Counted from the first letter of the stretch, positions 35,001 to 50,200 are shown. The stretch is DNA of 64,000 nt from Diploscapter coronatus (GCA_964036155.1 OZ038422.1:84839201-84903200), one strand, 5' to 3'. Numbers and translations are program-made. The notes: generated by a model not told the origin, from the sequence alone.

Positions 35001-38000
35001 CTTTTCATTTTCAACTAAAGTTGGTTTATTTTTACTTTCTGGATATTTTCGGGAGAATAAATTCCATGTTTTCGGAATTTTGGGCAAACATCTGCCATTC
35101 AGCACATTTCGTACCTCCGACGTGATGTAATCGGCGCACGTGCCGATGCACCACGCGACCAGGGGCTTGGTGATCTGCTTCTGCTTCAGGGCCTCGACAA
35201 TTTTGTACTCCTCGACGCCACCCACCTCGCCGAGCAGAACGATCATTTTGACTCTGCAATTCATTTTTTGGTGACCCCTTTTTCAGAAAACTTGGATGAT
35301 CTTTTTAAAAGCTATATTTTTTGAAAATTTCGATCGCTTTTCACCAAAATGAATAGTAAAATCTTTATTTGTTCCCTCAAAAACGGGATCTCATCTCTTT
35401 TCTTCGAAAATCGATCTATTTTCCCAGCACCCAAACCTCTCATCTTTCTGGTATCTGAGCACGTGGTCGGTGTAGGTGGAGCCCGGGTACCGGTCGCCTC
35501 CAATCGCAATTCCCTCGAAGACGCCGTCTGAAATAACAAACATAATTTTTCTGGAATTATTGGTTTTCTGAACAAAGTACCCGTGTTGTGCGAGATGATG
35601 TTGTTCAGCTCGTTCGACATCCCACCAGAACGCGAGACGTACGCCACGCTGAAGAACATAGATTTTCATATGAAGTCCTCAAAAATTTCGTGTGACGCCT
35701 TTATAAAATTTTCGATGACGTCATGGTATCGAATGTTATTGGTTTCCCACCTTCCAGGCCTGTAGAGCTTCGACGCGAGGATGTTGTCCATCATTCCGCC
35801 GGTGTTGCCGATCTTGAAGCAGCCGGGCTTGATGCCGCCAACGGTGGCCGGGCCGATCAGGGTGACGCCTTTGTCGTGGGCCAACTGCAATTCATTTTTT
35901 GTAAAGCTTTCAAAACAATCCATTTTCTTCCAAAATGTTTGCATTTTTCTTTCAAGATCATTATTTTTGGGTTTTTTTCTCAATTCAATTATTTTTCAAA
36001 CCTTGAGCAACTTCCTGGTCTGATTCTCGGGCACGCCCTCCGCAATGATGGCGATCACTCGGATCTGCAATCAAATTTTAAATTTCGCATCTCAAATCTA
36101 GATAACCAGTTTATTCTAGTTTGACTTTATTGGAGATTTTTCTCGATTTTCCTACCTGAGGGAATTCCAGAGCCTCGGTGACAGTTTCGAAGACCGAGCG
36201 CAGCGAAGCGAACGTGACTAGGACGGAGGCTTCCGGATGCGACGCAAATGCCTTCGCCATAGACTTGTACGCGGGGATGAGAATTTCCTGAAATTTCGCG
36301 CTTTCTCTAGTTTTCAAAAATTGATGAGTTTCGGAAACTTTTTATGTTCCCGATTGTTCTCAGAAAAGCTCGCAATCGTGCGCACCTTCTGTCCGAAGTA
36401 GTACTTCTGCTTGTTGTCGCCGGTGAAGGGGTAGGTAGATGCGACGACGGAGGGCTCGGCGCGGCGACACACGTAGTCGAAATCCAACATGCCCTGGAAC
36501 ATCTTGAGCATTGATCTCTTTTTCTAATGATTTTGATCGATTTTTAATCAGCTCGCATCTTTCTTCCAAAAATAAATCTCTTTCCTTCGAAGTTCTTGAT
36601 CCTTCTTTAACATTTTGGACTTCTTTTGCTTCAAGCAATGTTTTTCCTTAATTTCCGATGTCCCTACTTGGATGGCCTTCATTTGCTGTCCCCAGATGAT
36701 GGCTTTCGTGTCACGTTCGAAGAGGCTCGCGTAGATGGCGTGAGCCGCGAGCTCGGCCTTCAGAATTGAGGGCTCCTGAGTTCTGGACGACGACGTCGTT
36801 CCAGCTCCTGTTTTCCCAGCACCGTTGCTGCCGAATTCATCCGAAGGCTGGCGCGATTCTTGACGCGATGCGCCGGCAGTCTACAAATTTGGCAAAGTTG
36901 TATGCTAATTTTTGAGGGTGGATTCCTTGAAAATGATACTAAATTCTGGAAATAAGCCCTTGCAAAATCATTTTTTCACTTATTTCAATTTCCCACAAGT
37001 GTCGATTTTTTTTTTAAAGTTTCAAAATTTTCATCTTTGAAGAAAAAAGGAATTTCTAAGTCCTAGAAACTATACACGAGTAACTCGACAGATGTTTCTG
37101 CTTCAAAGTTGCACTTTTTTTTTATAAAAAGATTTTAAAAATGCCCACATTTCTCTCGGGACTGAGGAGGAACTGGCCGGTGGTCTGGGGGGCGATGGGA
37201 ACGTCGGGCAGAGGTCGGACGCCGAGAGCGGCCCCCACGATGGCCGTCATATGCGTCTCGGGGCCGAACACGTAGATCGGCAACTCGAGTTTCGCGGCTG
37301 CCTCCTTGATTTTTCGCAGGCCTTCCTACAAGTTAACACAACGATTAGCACATCATTATTGTTGAACTTTTGGCAAAATCTTTAGGCAAGTTTTTCAACT
37401 CCCGATTTTTTCCGGGAACTAGTGGTCACTACTCACTTCCTTGGTATATAATTTTCCTTTGTATTACTCACTTTCTTTGTATGTGAAATTTTTATCTCGC
37501 CCCCATTTTACCACTTTTCAAAATTCGATCCGCATAAACCCGACAAGTGTTATATATCGAAAGAGGAAAAGAGCATGTCCTTCTTCTCTTTCGAAAAGAT
37601 GTTTTTGCGCGGGTCGAGTTTTGAGAAGTCTGCATTTTATGAAGCACCTGATAGTTTGGACCGCCTCGGCGCACGTAGACCTTGACCTTGTGCTCCTTGA
37701 GCTTGTCGATGAACGCCTCGAACGCGCGGACGATTCCCTGAATATTTTTTTTATCGATTTTTCATTTAAAATTCCTCCCAAAAATCGTCATTTTTCTTAC
37801 CCCGAAAGTCTTGGCGACGTTGGTGAAGTTGGCGATGGAGCCACCGATAATGAGAACCTTTCCGTCCGGTCGGGGCGCGCCCTCAGTCATGACGGAGATG
37901 ATCGTCTTGGCGTACTCGTACGTCTGCGTCTCTGATGGATCCCCGGAGTATTCGCCGTAGTTCGCCAGCTCGGACGCTCCCCCGAGATCGCAGACAGTGT

Positions 38001-39783
38001 CTCTTAAACAGTTTGGATTGTTTTTTGAAATGTTGTTTATTTTTTAGAACAGACTATTTGTAATTTTTGAAGGAACGGTTTCTCAACGTTTTGCGGGTTA
38101 CTTTTCGAGTTGTTAGAGGTCATGTGTTTCACATTTGTATCTTTTTCCTCCCGACACTTACGTGAAGACCACCGAAGCTCCGCCTCCCGCGACCATCGTC
38201 CAGATTCTGCCGGCCCGGTTGAGGATCGTCAGCTTGAGCGAGGCGCCCGTCTTCGCGTCCAGATCGGCAATGTATTGCTCCTGAAATTTGATCGATTTTT
38301 TGGAAATTTTTCCAATTCTACTCCTAAAACATTGACTTCATCTCTCAAAAAGTTCATTTTCCATCAAAGATGTATCGATTTTTCTTTCATTTTTCCGACC
38401 TCCGAGGTGAGATCTCGGCCGAAGGGGGCGGGGAACTCGACGGGTCGATGGTCGCGAGTCTTCCACTTGTCCGCGCACAGGAAATTTGCCGTCTCGTCCA
38501 ACTTCGCCGCCAGGTCGAGGATGTGCATTTTTCCATTGGAGATCACTGAACACTTCTATTTCTTGGGACTTTTTCAGAATTGATCACTTTTCGAAAAATC
38601 ATCGCTCCTTCAACAATAATATCCTCTTCAATAACTAGAGGAGTAACTTTTTTCCCATTTTTAATATTTTCTTCTTACCCAGGGGGTTGATCTCCAGATA
38701 GGTGAAATGGAGCAGTTTGTAGACGTCGTAGAGGGCGGCGATGAAGAGCCTGACTTGGGTGGCGCGCTCCGGACTCCCGAGGTCGCCGATCAGCTTGGCG
38801 AGCTCCGCATCCGAAGGCGTCATCTTCGTGTCGTCCAGGCTGACCGGCACGCGCAGAGTGCGCGCTTTCTGAAAATTTGGCATTTTTCTTCAAGTCAAGC
38901 ATAATTTTCGATTTCTGGCATTCATTTTTTCAATTTTTAAAACCAATTTCAAAATTCATTTTACAGTTTTCGAAGTTTTTCGCTATCGAACTTTTCTTGG
39001 AGTTCCGACTCCAAAATTCAGATTTCTAAGTTCCGAAGTTCAACTTTTTTGTCGGCGATGTATGCACCTGGTCAACGTCGCCGATTTCGATGCCGCCATG
39101 CTCGTAGAAGAGAATGACGTCCTCTTCGCGCTGGCTGTAGATGGCCACGTAGAGTTCGTCCTCGTCGGTGTGCGCGCAGAACGGCTCCACGATGAACGTG
39201 TGCAGACGCCCCGTCGTACGGCCGATCTGCAATTTTTTAATTGGTTTATTTGCTAGATTTTTTTTTAAAAATATATATATATTCCCATTTTTACCGTCAC
39301 ATATCGGCCGGCATTCTGGTCGAAAAAGTCCTTGAGCTCTGAGGCGCCGCCCCATTTGACGAGGCCGTGCTTGCCGCGGCGTTTGATCAGCTGATCCGGC
39401 TTGATGACGCCCTTCTGGAATTTTGAAAGTTGCTTTTTTTTTTTTTTAAATTTCATTTTCTAGTTCGACATTTTCCCATTTTCAAAAATCTATATTTCTG
39501 GCTCAAAGTTTTTTTCCCATTTCCAACCCAAAATGTTTATCATTGTCTCGAGGGCTACGCAAACATTTCTACATGATTGTATAAAAACATTTCCAGCCCT
39601 GTGTTGTCCCCGACATTTTCGAACCTGTCCGGCGGACATCCACTCAGATTTGGCTGTGACGGCGTCGAAGTCGTCATGCTCGGTCAAACGCACGGCTACC
39701 GGCGCCTCGATCAGCCCGGTCGGCTGCAAGAACTTGTAGAGCAGCTCCTTGCCCGTTAACTCCGACACAGCTTTCGCCGACAT
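32073..39783 (-). CDS. ACLY: ATP-citrate synthase (ATP-citrate lyase)
   Basis: 27 exons, 1118 aa, exact phase; 5' exons 39625-39783, 39295-39414, 39068-39226, 38679-38868, 38400-38545, 38162-38280, 37801-38002, 37648-37737, 37149-37325, 36668-36880; then 36386-36493, 36156-36287, 36002-36064, 35751-35884, 35581-35648, 35437-35527, 35115-35253, 34779-34893, 34432-34538, 34064-34213, 33595-33750, 33314-33457, 33092-33214, 32907-32972, 32580-32673, 32242-32330, and a last exon at 32073-32075 that supplies only the TGA codon. Cytosolic enzyme: citrate + CoA + ATP to acetyl-CoA + oxaloacetate + ADP + Pi. Order: ATP-grasp half, CoA-binding/ligase half with the phospho-His loop [10 protein letters not shown], then the citrate-synthase-like module with IGHRVKS and LILNVDG catalytic His/Asp. 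The C-terminus [20 protein letters not shown] is diagnostic. The hinge that carries phospho-serines in vertebrates is replaced by a Gly/Ser/Thr stretch. TTTTGCAG four bases before ATG. Confidence 0.97.
32375..32528. mobile_element. MITE, 154 bp, with 3-bp target duplication TTC (copy 2)
   Basis: In the penultimate coding intron region of ATP-citrate lyase. Starts GAGCCCGTTCCGACTTAGTT and ends AATGTCTGAGCGGGCTC; TTC on both flanks. Interior shared with 9958-10123 (AAGAGCGC, GCATCATCTCT, CGAGTTGCAAG). Confidence 0.82.
33905..34053. repeat. Fold-back element, family C (copy 1)
   Basis: CTTTTCAAAACTCGACCTGC at the left; the right end (CACGGGTCATGCGCGTTCTG) is more diverged. Interior CTTTTCGAGAGAAGAAAAGA is shared with copies at 37512-37630 and 54924-55057. 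Confidence 0.6.
37512..37630. repeat. Fold-back element, family C (copy 2)
   Basis: Best-preserved copy: CTTTTCAAAATTCGATCCGC against GCGCGGGTCGAGTTTTGAGA. Lies in an ATP-citrate lyase intron. Confidence 0.75.
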
Positions 39784-40710
39784 CTTTCTGCAAAATTTCA
39801 AAAAAAAAAATTCGCATTTTCAGAATTTTTCGAAAAAAAAAAGAATTCGGAGGAGAATTTCCCAAGAAAAAATATTTACAAAGCTAGCACTGTTGGAATC
39901 TTCGGGAAAAAAATGTTCTAGGAAAATGGAGACTCTGAGAAGTTCGCGCAAGACATTGCAAAGAATACCGAAAGAACATTTTTGAGAAAATTGTTGAAAA
40001 AAGAAAGGTCAAATTTAAAAATTTTGGAAAAAAATTCAAATTTTTGGGAGCAATAAAAAAAATCACCGCACGGACCTCGCGCATTTTGAAGAATGAACGA
40101 AAAACGGGTGAAAATAAATGCGGCAATTTGTCGAAAACGTAAAGACAGGACGAGAGTGAAACGAATACAATAGGAAGAAATTGGAAAAAGCATGGGATTT
40201 TCGATAATTGGTCTCACTTCTCTCTCGAGACGTTTTTGTAATAAAAAAAATAATAAAATTGACTTCGGAGCATGAAAAAGAGTGAAAGTTTGCATAGAGA
40301 CTTTATAGAAATTTCACTTTAAATTCACATTTTTCTCAAGCTTCCCTTAAAACTGATAATAAGGCTCATTTTTCGGGGATTTTTGAAGAACGGAAAATAT
40401 CCCTCTATTCGGAGAAGGGAGCTGTGCATGAAATATGGAAAAGGGGAGGGGTGAGAGAAAAAAGAAAAACGTCTAAAAAGGAATGGGAGAATCTGGCTGA
40501 AAAATGAACAAAGTCGATAGAATCCAGGCTGAAAATTCGAGTTGGCAGAAAAAATGGGAGAAAAGAAAAGTGAAAAATCTCCGGATAACACAAAGGGATG
40601 TGCAAAATTTGCAGAAAAAGCGAAATTTTAAAAGTTGAAAATTTCAAATATTTGGAAAAGATTGGAATTTTTAAAATAAATTCACAAGTATCAGAAAAAA
40701 AACATTGTAA

Positions 40711-41071
40711 ATAACCTATAACTTGAGGTGAAATAAAAGAAGCATTTTCTCTCTCCCCTTCTGAACCTTGAATGCGCGCGCTGACGACATTTGTTCATTT
40801 GGAGATCCCTTTTATTTTCTTTAGTTCTTCTGTTCTTTCATCGAATTTAACGGAATTTCTAGCAACAATCACTTGCCAATTATTGCTATCTATAGATATT
40901 GATAGAAATTAATCGGCTAGTTATCGATAATTACCTTTAAAAACGAGGAAGACGAAAAGAAAATAAGTGAACGCATAGCGAGCAAATTATCGTCTCTCGT
41001 GCATCCGAGGCTCACAGGTGGAAGGAGAAAGAAACACTCCTTTTATTTTGCCTCAAGTAGTCAGTCATTCA
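40711..41071. repeat. Fold-back element, family A (copy 2, degenerate)
   Basis: AACTTGAGGTGAAATAAAAG on the left against CTTTTATTTTGCCTCAAGTA on the right, the same termini as 695-901, with a longer interior. Confidence 0.55.
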
Positions 41072-41387
41072 CATAAAAATCGTGATTTTTTGAAATTCGG
41101 ATGACAAATGCTAAATTTCGCAGGGCTTTTCAAAGTCCGGTGAGAATTCAAAACCGCTCTATGCGCGTCAAAAATGCTTGTGGATCGATAGTCTCGTTTT
41201 CGCATTTTTCTCTGTCGTCTCTCATTTTTCTCCTTCTTTCTTTCATCGATGACCTATAGAGAATAGAGCTTTGCATCATGTCTTTTTGAGAAAAAGGCGA
41301 AAAATCAGACATTCACGAAAAACTGTATGTTTTCGAAATCTTAATGGATTTTGAAACAAAAAATATCGAAATTTTCTGTAGATTTCA

Positions 41388-41494
41388 GAGGCAGCTGCTA
41401 TTTGACGAGATGACGAGACCTATCTTTCCCACACTATTTCGTCCTGCCTCTAATTATACCGAACGTCATCTCGTCATATAGTAATTGCCGCTTT
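41388..41494. repeat. Fold-back element, family G (copy 2)
   Basis: GGCAGCTGCTATTTGACGAG against CGTCATATAGTAATTGCCGC, with an inner GAGATGACG/CGTCATCTC pair and a central CACTATTTCG (41432-41441). Confidence 0.75.
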
Positions 41495-44396
41495 CAGAAA
41501 AAAATTGAAAATTTAAAGCTTCACCGAGTGTTGTGCAAACATAGTCAAAATGACACGGTTTATTCACTCATAACAATGAAGTGATAACAAATGAAAATTC
41601 CAATGGAAAACGACCTCAGGTGATGTTCAACTTTAGACAGCCCGACAAAAAATCTCTCTCCATGTTAAAACATAGCAATTAAAATCCGCTCGGCATAATT
41701 TATAACCTTTCGATTTCCAACCAAACACCTCATTTTGCCAATGGGAAATTTGAAAAATCAGGCCAGACGATTTGACCGATAGACAAAGTGAACGTTTCAG
41801 GCGAAAAACACGTGAAGATCATGCCATTTTAAGAAAACGGGGACATTTTGGGAACAATTATGAGAAAAAGCTGGGAACAAAACATGATGATGAAAAAATT
41901 TTCCGATAGGATATGTGTAGATAAAATCGATCAAATTGCGTGAAAAATGGTGTAAGGAGAGGATTGAAGTAAGGTCATGGACGCTGAATAACGAAATAAC
42001 GCAAACACGCTATTTCAAATGTTAGTTGGGAAGAATTGTTAGATGAAGGAAAAGACGTGAGATTGGAAAATACTACTACTACTATTTCAAAGGTCAGTAG
42101 AAGGGGAGATTTTTCCTGCAAAAGCGATGAAAAATCCGAAAAAAAATAGGGAGAAATTTTGAGAAATGGGAAGAAAAAATGAAATGCAAGAACGCGAAAG
42201 AAAGTTCACGGGCTAGGGAAATCGTGAAAATGTTAAATGACGAAAATAATGCCTCAGTCCATGTGGCAAAATGTGATCTTATCTGAGTCCCGATTTTATT
42301 TTATTTATGCCAGCCGGATTTTCATCTCCCTCTCTCGCCTTCAGCAAAATTCATGTTTTATGCGCGATTTTTAATAAATTTTGCCTAAGATTTTATCGTT
42401 TTCAGCAAAATTTGTCAAAACAACCCTTTATTTCATATGCGTATTGTCGATTTTCACCAATTTCAAAAGAGTAAATAAAAATTATATCAGCCGACTTTTC
42501 AAGGCTATATTTAAACATGTGATGAAATTCAAATCATTTTCCCTGAATAAAATTTGAACCGCCAGATTTGATTATACGCGATTCAAAGAATGTAGGTCCT
42601 GAATATGCGCTGAAATTGACTTTATAGGGATTTTCTTTCCTTTTCTTCTTTTCTTTTCAAAAATTTCACTCTCTAGCAATATGCTAATTTTCCTTACTCT
42701 ATTTGGAAGTCTCGCATTTTTCCAAGCAGGAACTTTATTTTGGCCTGGATTGAAGGCCTAACTATAAGTTATTTCTGGCTCCGCCTACTTTTCGTTAAAG
42801 TCAGATGAAAATTTTTCACTTTTACATCTTTTTTCTTTTTTTAAATTTTCAAGTTCATTGGTCCCTAGTAACCCCGTTTTTGTTTCCGCTTCACTTTAAA
42901 GGGCTCATTTCTTTGTTAAATCAACGACGAAGAAGCTGAGCTTGGCGTACTTTTAAAGGGGGCTTTCAATCAGATCTCTTTCCTTCAGGATTAAGTCCTC
43001 GAATCTCGAAAATCCGGGATAACCGAATTTATCGGATGATTTCTTTAGGATTTTCCCTTTTCTGTGCTCGAATCTTCATTTTCCCTTCTCAAGACGACGG
43101 GAAAAAGAAGAGTCTTTTTCAGACGTTTTCATCTCAATTTCATATATCTTCATTCCAACGTCTATATGCCCCCTCCCACATTATTACTTTGAGAATAAAG
43201 TTCGAAAAATTGGGGAGTTCCTTTAAAGATTCCTGCAAACGGGTATAAATTATTCCAATCGGATTTTTCGGGGGTATTCTTTGTCATATGGCAGCATTTA
43301 ACCCGGATATAATATATCTTTTCATCATACTTTAATAGTCAATTTGGTCACGTGATTAAGATGTATCGCATATTTTTTAACTAAAACATAATTTATACAT
43401 CCCTATAAGGTTTCAACTATAGTTTTTCGAACACATATTTTTCTAGCCTGGGTATTATATATTTTCATGTATGCAAGCTTAAGGCTGAAATTATAAGAAA
43501 ATGAAATTTCGAATTTCTCACTTCTTTTCATTTTTTTTCTTGGTTTTCCTATTGAGAGACCTTTTCTCTCGCTTGAACTGCCGCTAATTCATAATTGTGT
43601 TCCCCGCTCCTTATTTTTATTGTCTATTTTCTAGAGGACGTACTTCATCCGCGCGAGTTCTGAAGCTTTTGTGCAATTCTTGGATTTTCTAAGCTCCGTA
43701 TTCTCAATTAATAATTTGGAAAATGTCTAATATGGTAATCTAAACATTCAATTAAACTCCATATTATGATGGGCTGTTGTGCCTCTAGGCAAGTGTATTT
43801 TTAATTTAAAAATTTGGCATTTTGTCATATAATGTCGAAGAAAAGGCTGGTCTTCACCATAAAAGAAATCAATCCTTTGAAGTTTTAGTCAACCCTCACC
43901 GGCAAAGCACAGTGACATGAGACCTTCACAATATCCTACTTTCTACCCCCAATATTCCAATGAATTCCAAAGCAAACAGAGGACGTCGTAAGAAATTTTA
44001 AACTTTATTTCCATAAAATTGGATTCGATTATACCAACATTTTTCTCAAGGATATATTTTATCACGAGGCTTCGAGCTTTTCGCTTTCTAAGATCAAGAC
44101 CAAAATTTCCCCAGAAAGGCCCAGGAGCCTTTTAATCTCCAAAAATCGCCTTTCAAGTGCAATAGACTGCAATAACAATATATCCTCCAGGGGGAGATTT
44201 TTGGTCTATCTGGGAAAAGTTGGGATGTTTGACCACAAACATGTCTTATCAAAAAACATTATTGATATCTAAGATTGGGACATTTTATACAGAAAACAAA
44301 CCCAATCGTCAGAAAAGCTAGCACTCATTACTAAAAATGCTACCTTGTACCAAAATCTTGTGCCTTTTACCAAAACGGTACCATTCCAGGTCGTCG

Positions 44397-44661
44397 ATGG
44401 GTATCGGGATGGGCGTGGCGATGGTAATGCAGCAAGCCGGCGCTCTGGTCGGTGCTCCACAAGCTGTTTTCGATGTTAATAGTTTGCATGCACAAATACG
44501 AAAAGCTAAAGCTGAAGGAAGGACGGTTACAATGGTAAGGGCTGCCGTTTGGTACCGTCTTTGGTATCCCTTTAATAATGCCATTTTAGGTGAATGGTTC
44601 TCTATATTTCGACTATCAGTTGGTCGCTAGAATACCGTCTAACGTTGATCTGAGAGTATGA
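44397..44661 (+). CDS. Small protein of unknown function (69 aa)
   Basis: Two exons (44397-44534, 44590-44661) in phase 0 with good GT-AG sites. I do not recognise the protein. It begins with a Met/Gly/Val/Ala-rich stretch (MGIGMGVAMVMQQAGALVG), then APQAVFDVNSLHAQIRKAKA, a basic/polar middle and VNGSLYFDYQLVAR near the end; no clear membrane helix or Cys. The ATG is 7 nt after ACCATTCCAG, which could be a trans-splice site or an internal splice site of a longer gene whose upstream exons I cannot find. The 3' end converges on UGP2 (42 bp between stop codons). Confidence 0.55.
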
Positions 44662-44674
44662 ATTTAAAAAAATA

Positions 44675-44680
44675 TTTATT
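44675..44680 (-). terminator. Poly(A) signal of UGP2
   Basis: Minus-strand AATAAA 22 bp after the UGP2 stop codon. A cleavage site downstream of it would lie inside the last exon of the convergent 69-aa gene. Confidence 0.5.
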
Positions 44681-44702
44681 TATTGGTAAATTAGAAAAAA
44701 AA

Positions 44703-46941
<2,239 letters not shown>

Positions 46942-47253
46942 GCTGTTAGAAATAGATAACCTATCAATAATATAGGGAGGAGGAGAGAAGGGCTAGGGTC
47001 TATTTTTATGTCAAGGCCAACTATCTATCGCAGTTTTCTTATCTATCATCGGTACTTTTTTATCTTTAACTGTACAGAATTTTAGGAAATCAAATTTATT
47101 CTAATTTTCTATTCGAGGAAAAATTTTAACCCCGTTTTCAACAGAGGCGATATCATTATCACTTAAGTCTGAATTATACGAAAAAAAAACCCGCATTTTT
47201 GAAATAACAAACAAAAATCTAAACTTAACAAAAATGGATAAAAATAGCAAATT
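46942..47253 (-). promoter_or_regulatory. Intercistronic region DHX33-UGP2
   Basis: 312 bp between the DHX33 stop and the UGP2 start, same strand. It opens with AATAAA overlapping the DHX33 stop codon (47253-47258), continues with U-rich stretches, and ends in TTTCTAACAG just before the UGP2 ATG. The spacing and order resemble nematode operon junctions, though some operon spacers are shorter. Confidence 0.5.
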
Positions 47254-50200
47254 TTATTGTTTATCCCTGATTCGGCACAGATTCGCGTATTTCTTCACAA
47301 AATTCCTGATCCAGTCCGGCTCGATGATTGTAATTTCACTGCAAAATTAGCATAATCGTAAAAATGATCAATTTCTTTTTAAATTGGGATATTTAGAAAA
47401 AAAAAATTCTTTACCGAGCAAATAAGTCCGTCGTTCTGGCGAGTTCGGTGAAGACGAAGTGACTCGGCCTTGACTGAAAAAATGAAATTTTTGAAAAAAA
47501 AATTTCAATAGAAAAAATAATAATAAATTAAAATTTTCTAACCTGGGCGAACTGGGAAGAGGGATGGATTTTGAGGGAAACGCTGGGCTGTGCGCACGAT
47601 TTGAAGCGGTCGTCCTGACGGACGTACTCACAGGCATTCAGAAACAGGCCGATGGCCAGGGCTTCTCTGAACATTTTTCGATCTTTTATTCGAAGCCTGT
47701 TTGACCTCTTTTCGAAATTTACCTCAATTTTTTGAAATCCGCCCCACAAGAAAGGATCTGCATTTTGTTGTTTTTAGCGATTTCTTTCAGCTGAGTCCGG
47801 ATTTTCATCGCGTTCATCACGCTTCGAAAGGAAATGAAGTTTCTGGCGCAGAAATCCTGAAATCTTTTAAATTTATATTTAAATAAATTATTGTTTACCT
47901 TCAGCCCCTTATCGCCTTTTTTTCTCTCCGACTTGCACGCCTTCATAATCAACAGAGCCGAAATGTGGTCGCCCTCTGGTGAGTCGAACCTGCAAAAATC
48001 AATTTTTGAATTAAAAATTTGTTCCAACAAACCTTTTTCTAGCCCTATCGACCGCCTCGCTTTTTCCTCGCTCTTCACTGTCGAATAGGGAATCGACGCA
48101 CATTGCTAAAAAAAAAAGACGTTATTTGAATTTCTAGGGACGTCATGCCAATTTCTAGAGGTGTGATTTTCATTTTTACAAGGGTACTTAATATACCTGA
48201 TACAATCCACAATGCCTCCTCCAGACACCTCAACCTTTCTGCTTCGAGAAGAATTCTAGCTTGAGAGGGCGCCACCGGGAATTTGTTCAGTCTTTCTCCA
48301 ATTTCTGTGAGTTTGTAGCCGCCTTCCTTCCTTAGCGAAATGGCGTCAAGGGCCTGAAAGAAATGAATTTTAGTGGGGCGTCATTTATAAAAAAAAAAAT
48401 TTTAAAAAACCAATTCACTCTTACCCTTAGCTCCATAATCGCAGCCTGTATGCTTCCCTTGTCTGGGGATTCTAGCCATTTGACTTTCTCCGGGTATTTC
48501 AGACCCATATCGATTAGTTGCAGAAATACCTCAAAATATCCGCATGTAAAATTAAAATTAAAATGAATTTTTAAAATTACCGATGAAAGATTGCATCTCA
48601 AAATCTCGGGCGTGCTGTGGGGCTGCAGATTCTGGAACCAGGATTCGGTGTAGAGTCTAAACATCGATATTTTCATAAAGTTATAAAAAAAAATCACTCT
48701 CACCGAGCCCCAATAATCGATAAAACTCAATTTTTTCACCTGTAGCATTTTCCTGGGGCTTCTCTTCCCGCTCTTCCGGCTCTTTGTTTGGCTTGGGACT
48801 TGCTGATGTCGTGCACTTTCAGAACGTCGGTGCGGTCCGAAGCCGTAAAGGATCTAACACAAAATTCTAAGTTTCCAAAAATTCAGTTTTTCTCCAAAAT
48901 TTTCAAGAACCTGTATATTTTTAGAAAAAACCCACTTAGTCTTGACTTTCCCCGAATCGACGACGATTCGAATGCCGGGAATCGTGATCGACGTTTCAGC
49001 AATGTTCGTCGCCAGGACGATTTTCCGATGGCCTTGCGGAGCCGGTTGGAAGGCCTTCATCTGGGCGGCAGGAGATAGAGCTGCGTAGAGGGGAACCACG
49101 TGGAGTTTCTCAAATTTTTTGTTTCGATATTTGGATTTCCCATATCCTTTTTTCTAAAGAGGATTCCATAAATCCCCTACCTGATTCAGATCGTTGTTAA
49201 AGTTCTTGAGCTGTTTGGCGACATGCTCGATTTCCTCCCTTCCAGTCAGAAAGACGAGAACATCGTCTTCAATCGGCTCTCGCTGGTGGACTTGCTGAAA
49301 TTAAGGGGAAAAGTATTTTAATAAAAAAAAAAACTTTTAATCTGGGATCTATTTAGCTTAAATGAAATTTTGTTGAACAATTACCAGAATTGTGATCGTG
49401 CTCCAATAAACATAGTCAGATGATGAGGAGTTCAGTGAGTTGGCGTAGAAAACCTGAAAATTTTACGCTTTATTTTTGGATTACTCTAGCTCTTCAAAAA
49501 TACAATTAGTTTTTTATTTATTTTATTGAATTTTCAAAGAACAAAATTAAAACAACGAATTTTTCACTCACATCAACCGGAAAAGTGCGTCCGCTGATCA
49601 CATAAACCGGAACGTCATCAAAATACTCCGAAAATAGCTCCGCTTGCAAAGTGGCCGACATAATGACAATACGCAGAGGATCCATATTTTCCTTTTTCCG
49701 GCTCTTTTGAACGGTCCGGAGGACAGCTGGAATAAAGATGAATTTAATCCAAGAATTTGAAATGATTACGGTAATCACAATCATTACTTAAAAATAAACA
49801 TCTCACCGAAAAGCACGTCGGTATGAAGACTGCGTTCATGGGCTTCGTCGATTATGACGACAGAATAGTCATTCTGAAATCTTTTTTTATTTTAATTATT
49901 TAAGTTTTGAAATATTCTTATTTTAATCTTCTTTAAAATCATCACTAAATCATGTTTCTTCAGTCCTTAGTTGTAAGCGTAGAGCTGAAAAAGTAGAGAC
50001 GAGAAGATAAAAGGGGGAGAAAGAACGCAGCATAAAGAAGGAAAGGGTAAATCGCATTTTTCGGGTGTTAGTGAACACGAGTTTAAAAATTTGAATTTTC
50101 TAAAAGTACCAGATAAACGTCGTTCATGGTTTCTCGCAAAAGCATTCCATCGGTCAAATACAAAACTCTCGTCTCGTCCGATTTCATTTGCTCGAAGCGC

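Larger units (their letters stand above)
39784..44396. other. 4.6-kb gene-poor region upstream of ATP-citrate lyase
   Basis: I see no exon with splice context on either strand; the ORFs near 39918, 40325 and 43036 are low-complexity Phe/Ser/Lys frames in A- or T-rich DNA. It contains fold-back elements at 40711-41071 and 41388-41494 and must include the ATP-citrate lyase promoter. Confidence 0.5.

Noticed and set aside
40325..40647. Phe/Ser-rich minus-strand ORFs upstream of ATP-citrate lyase
   Set aside because: They translate A-rich plus-strand DNA, have no splice sites or known motifs, and two overlapping frames look alike.
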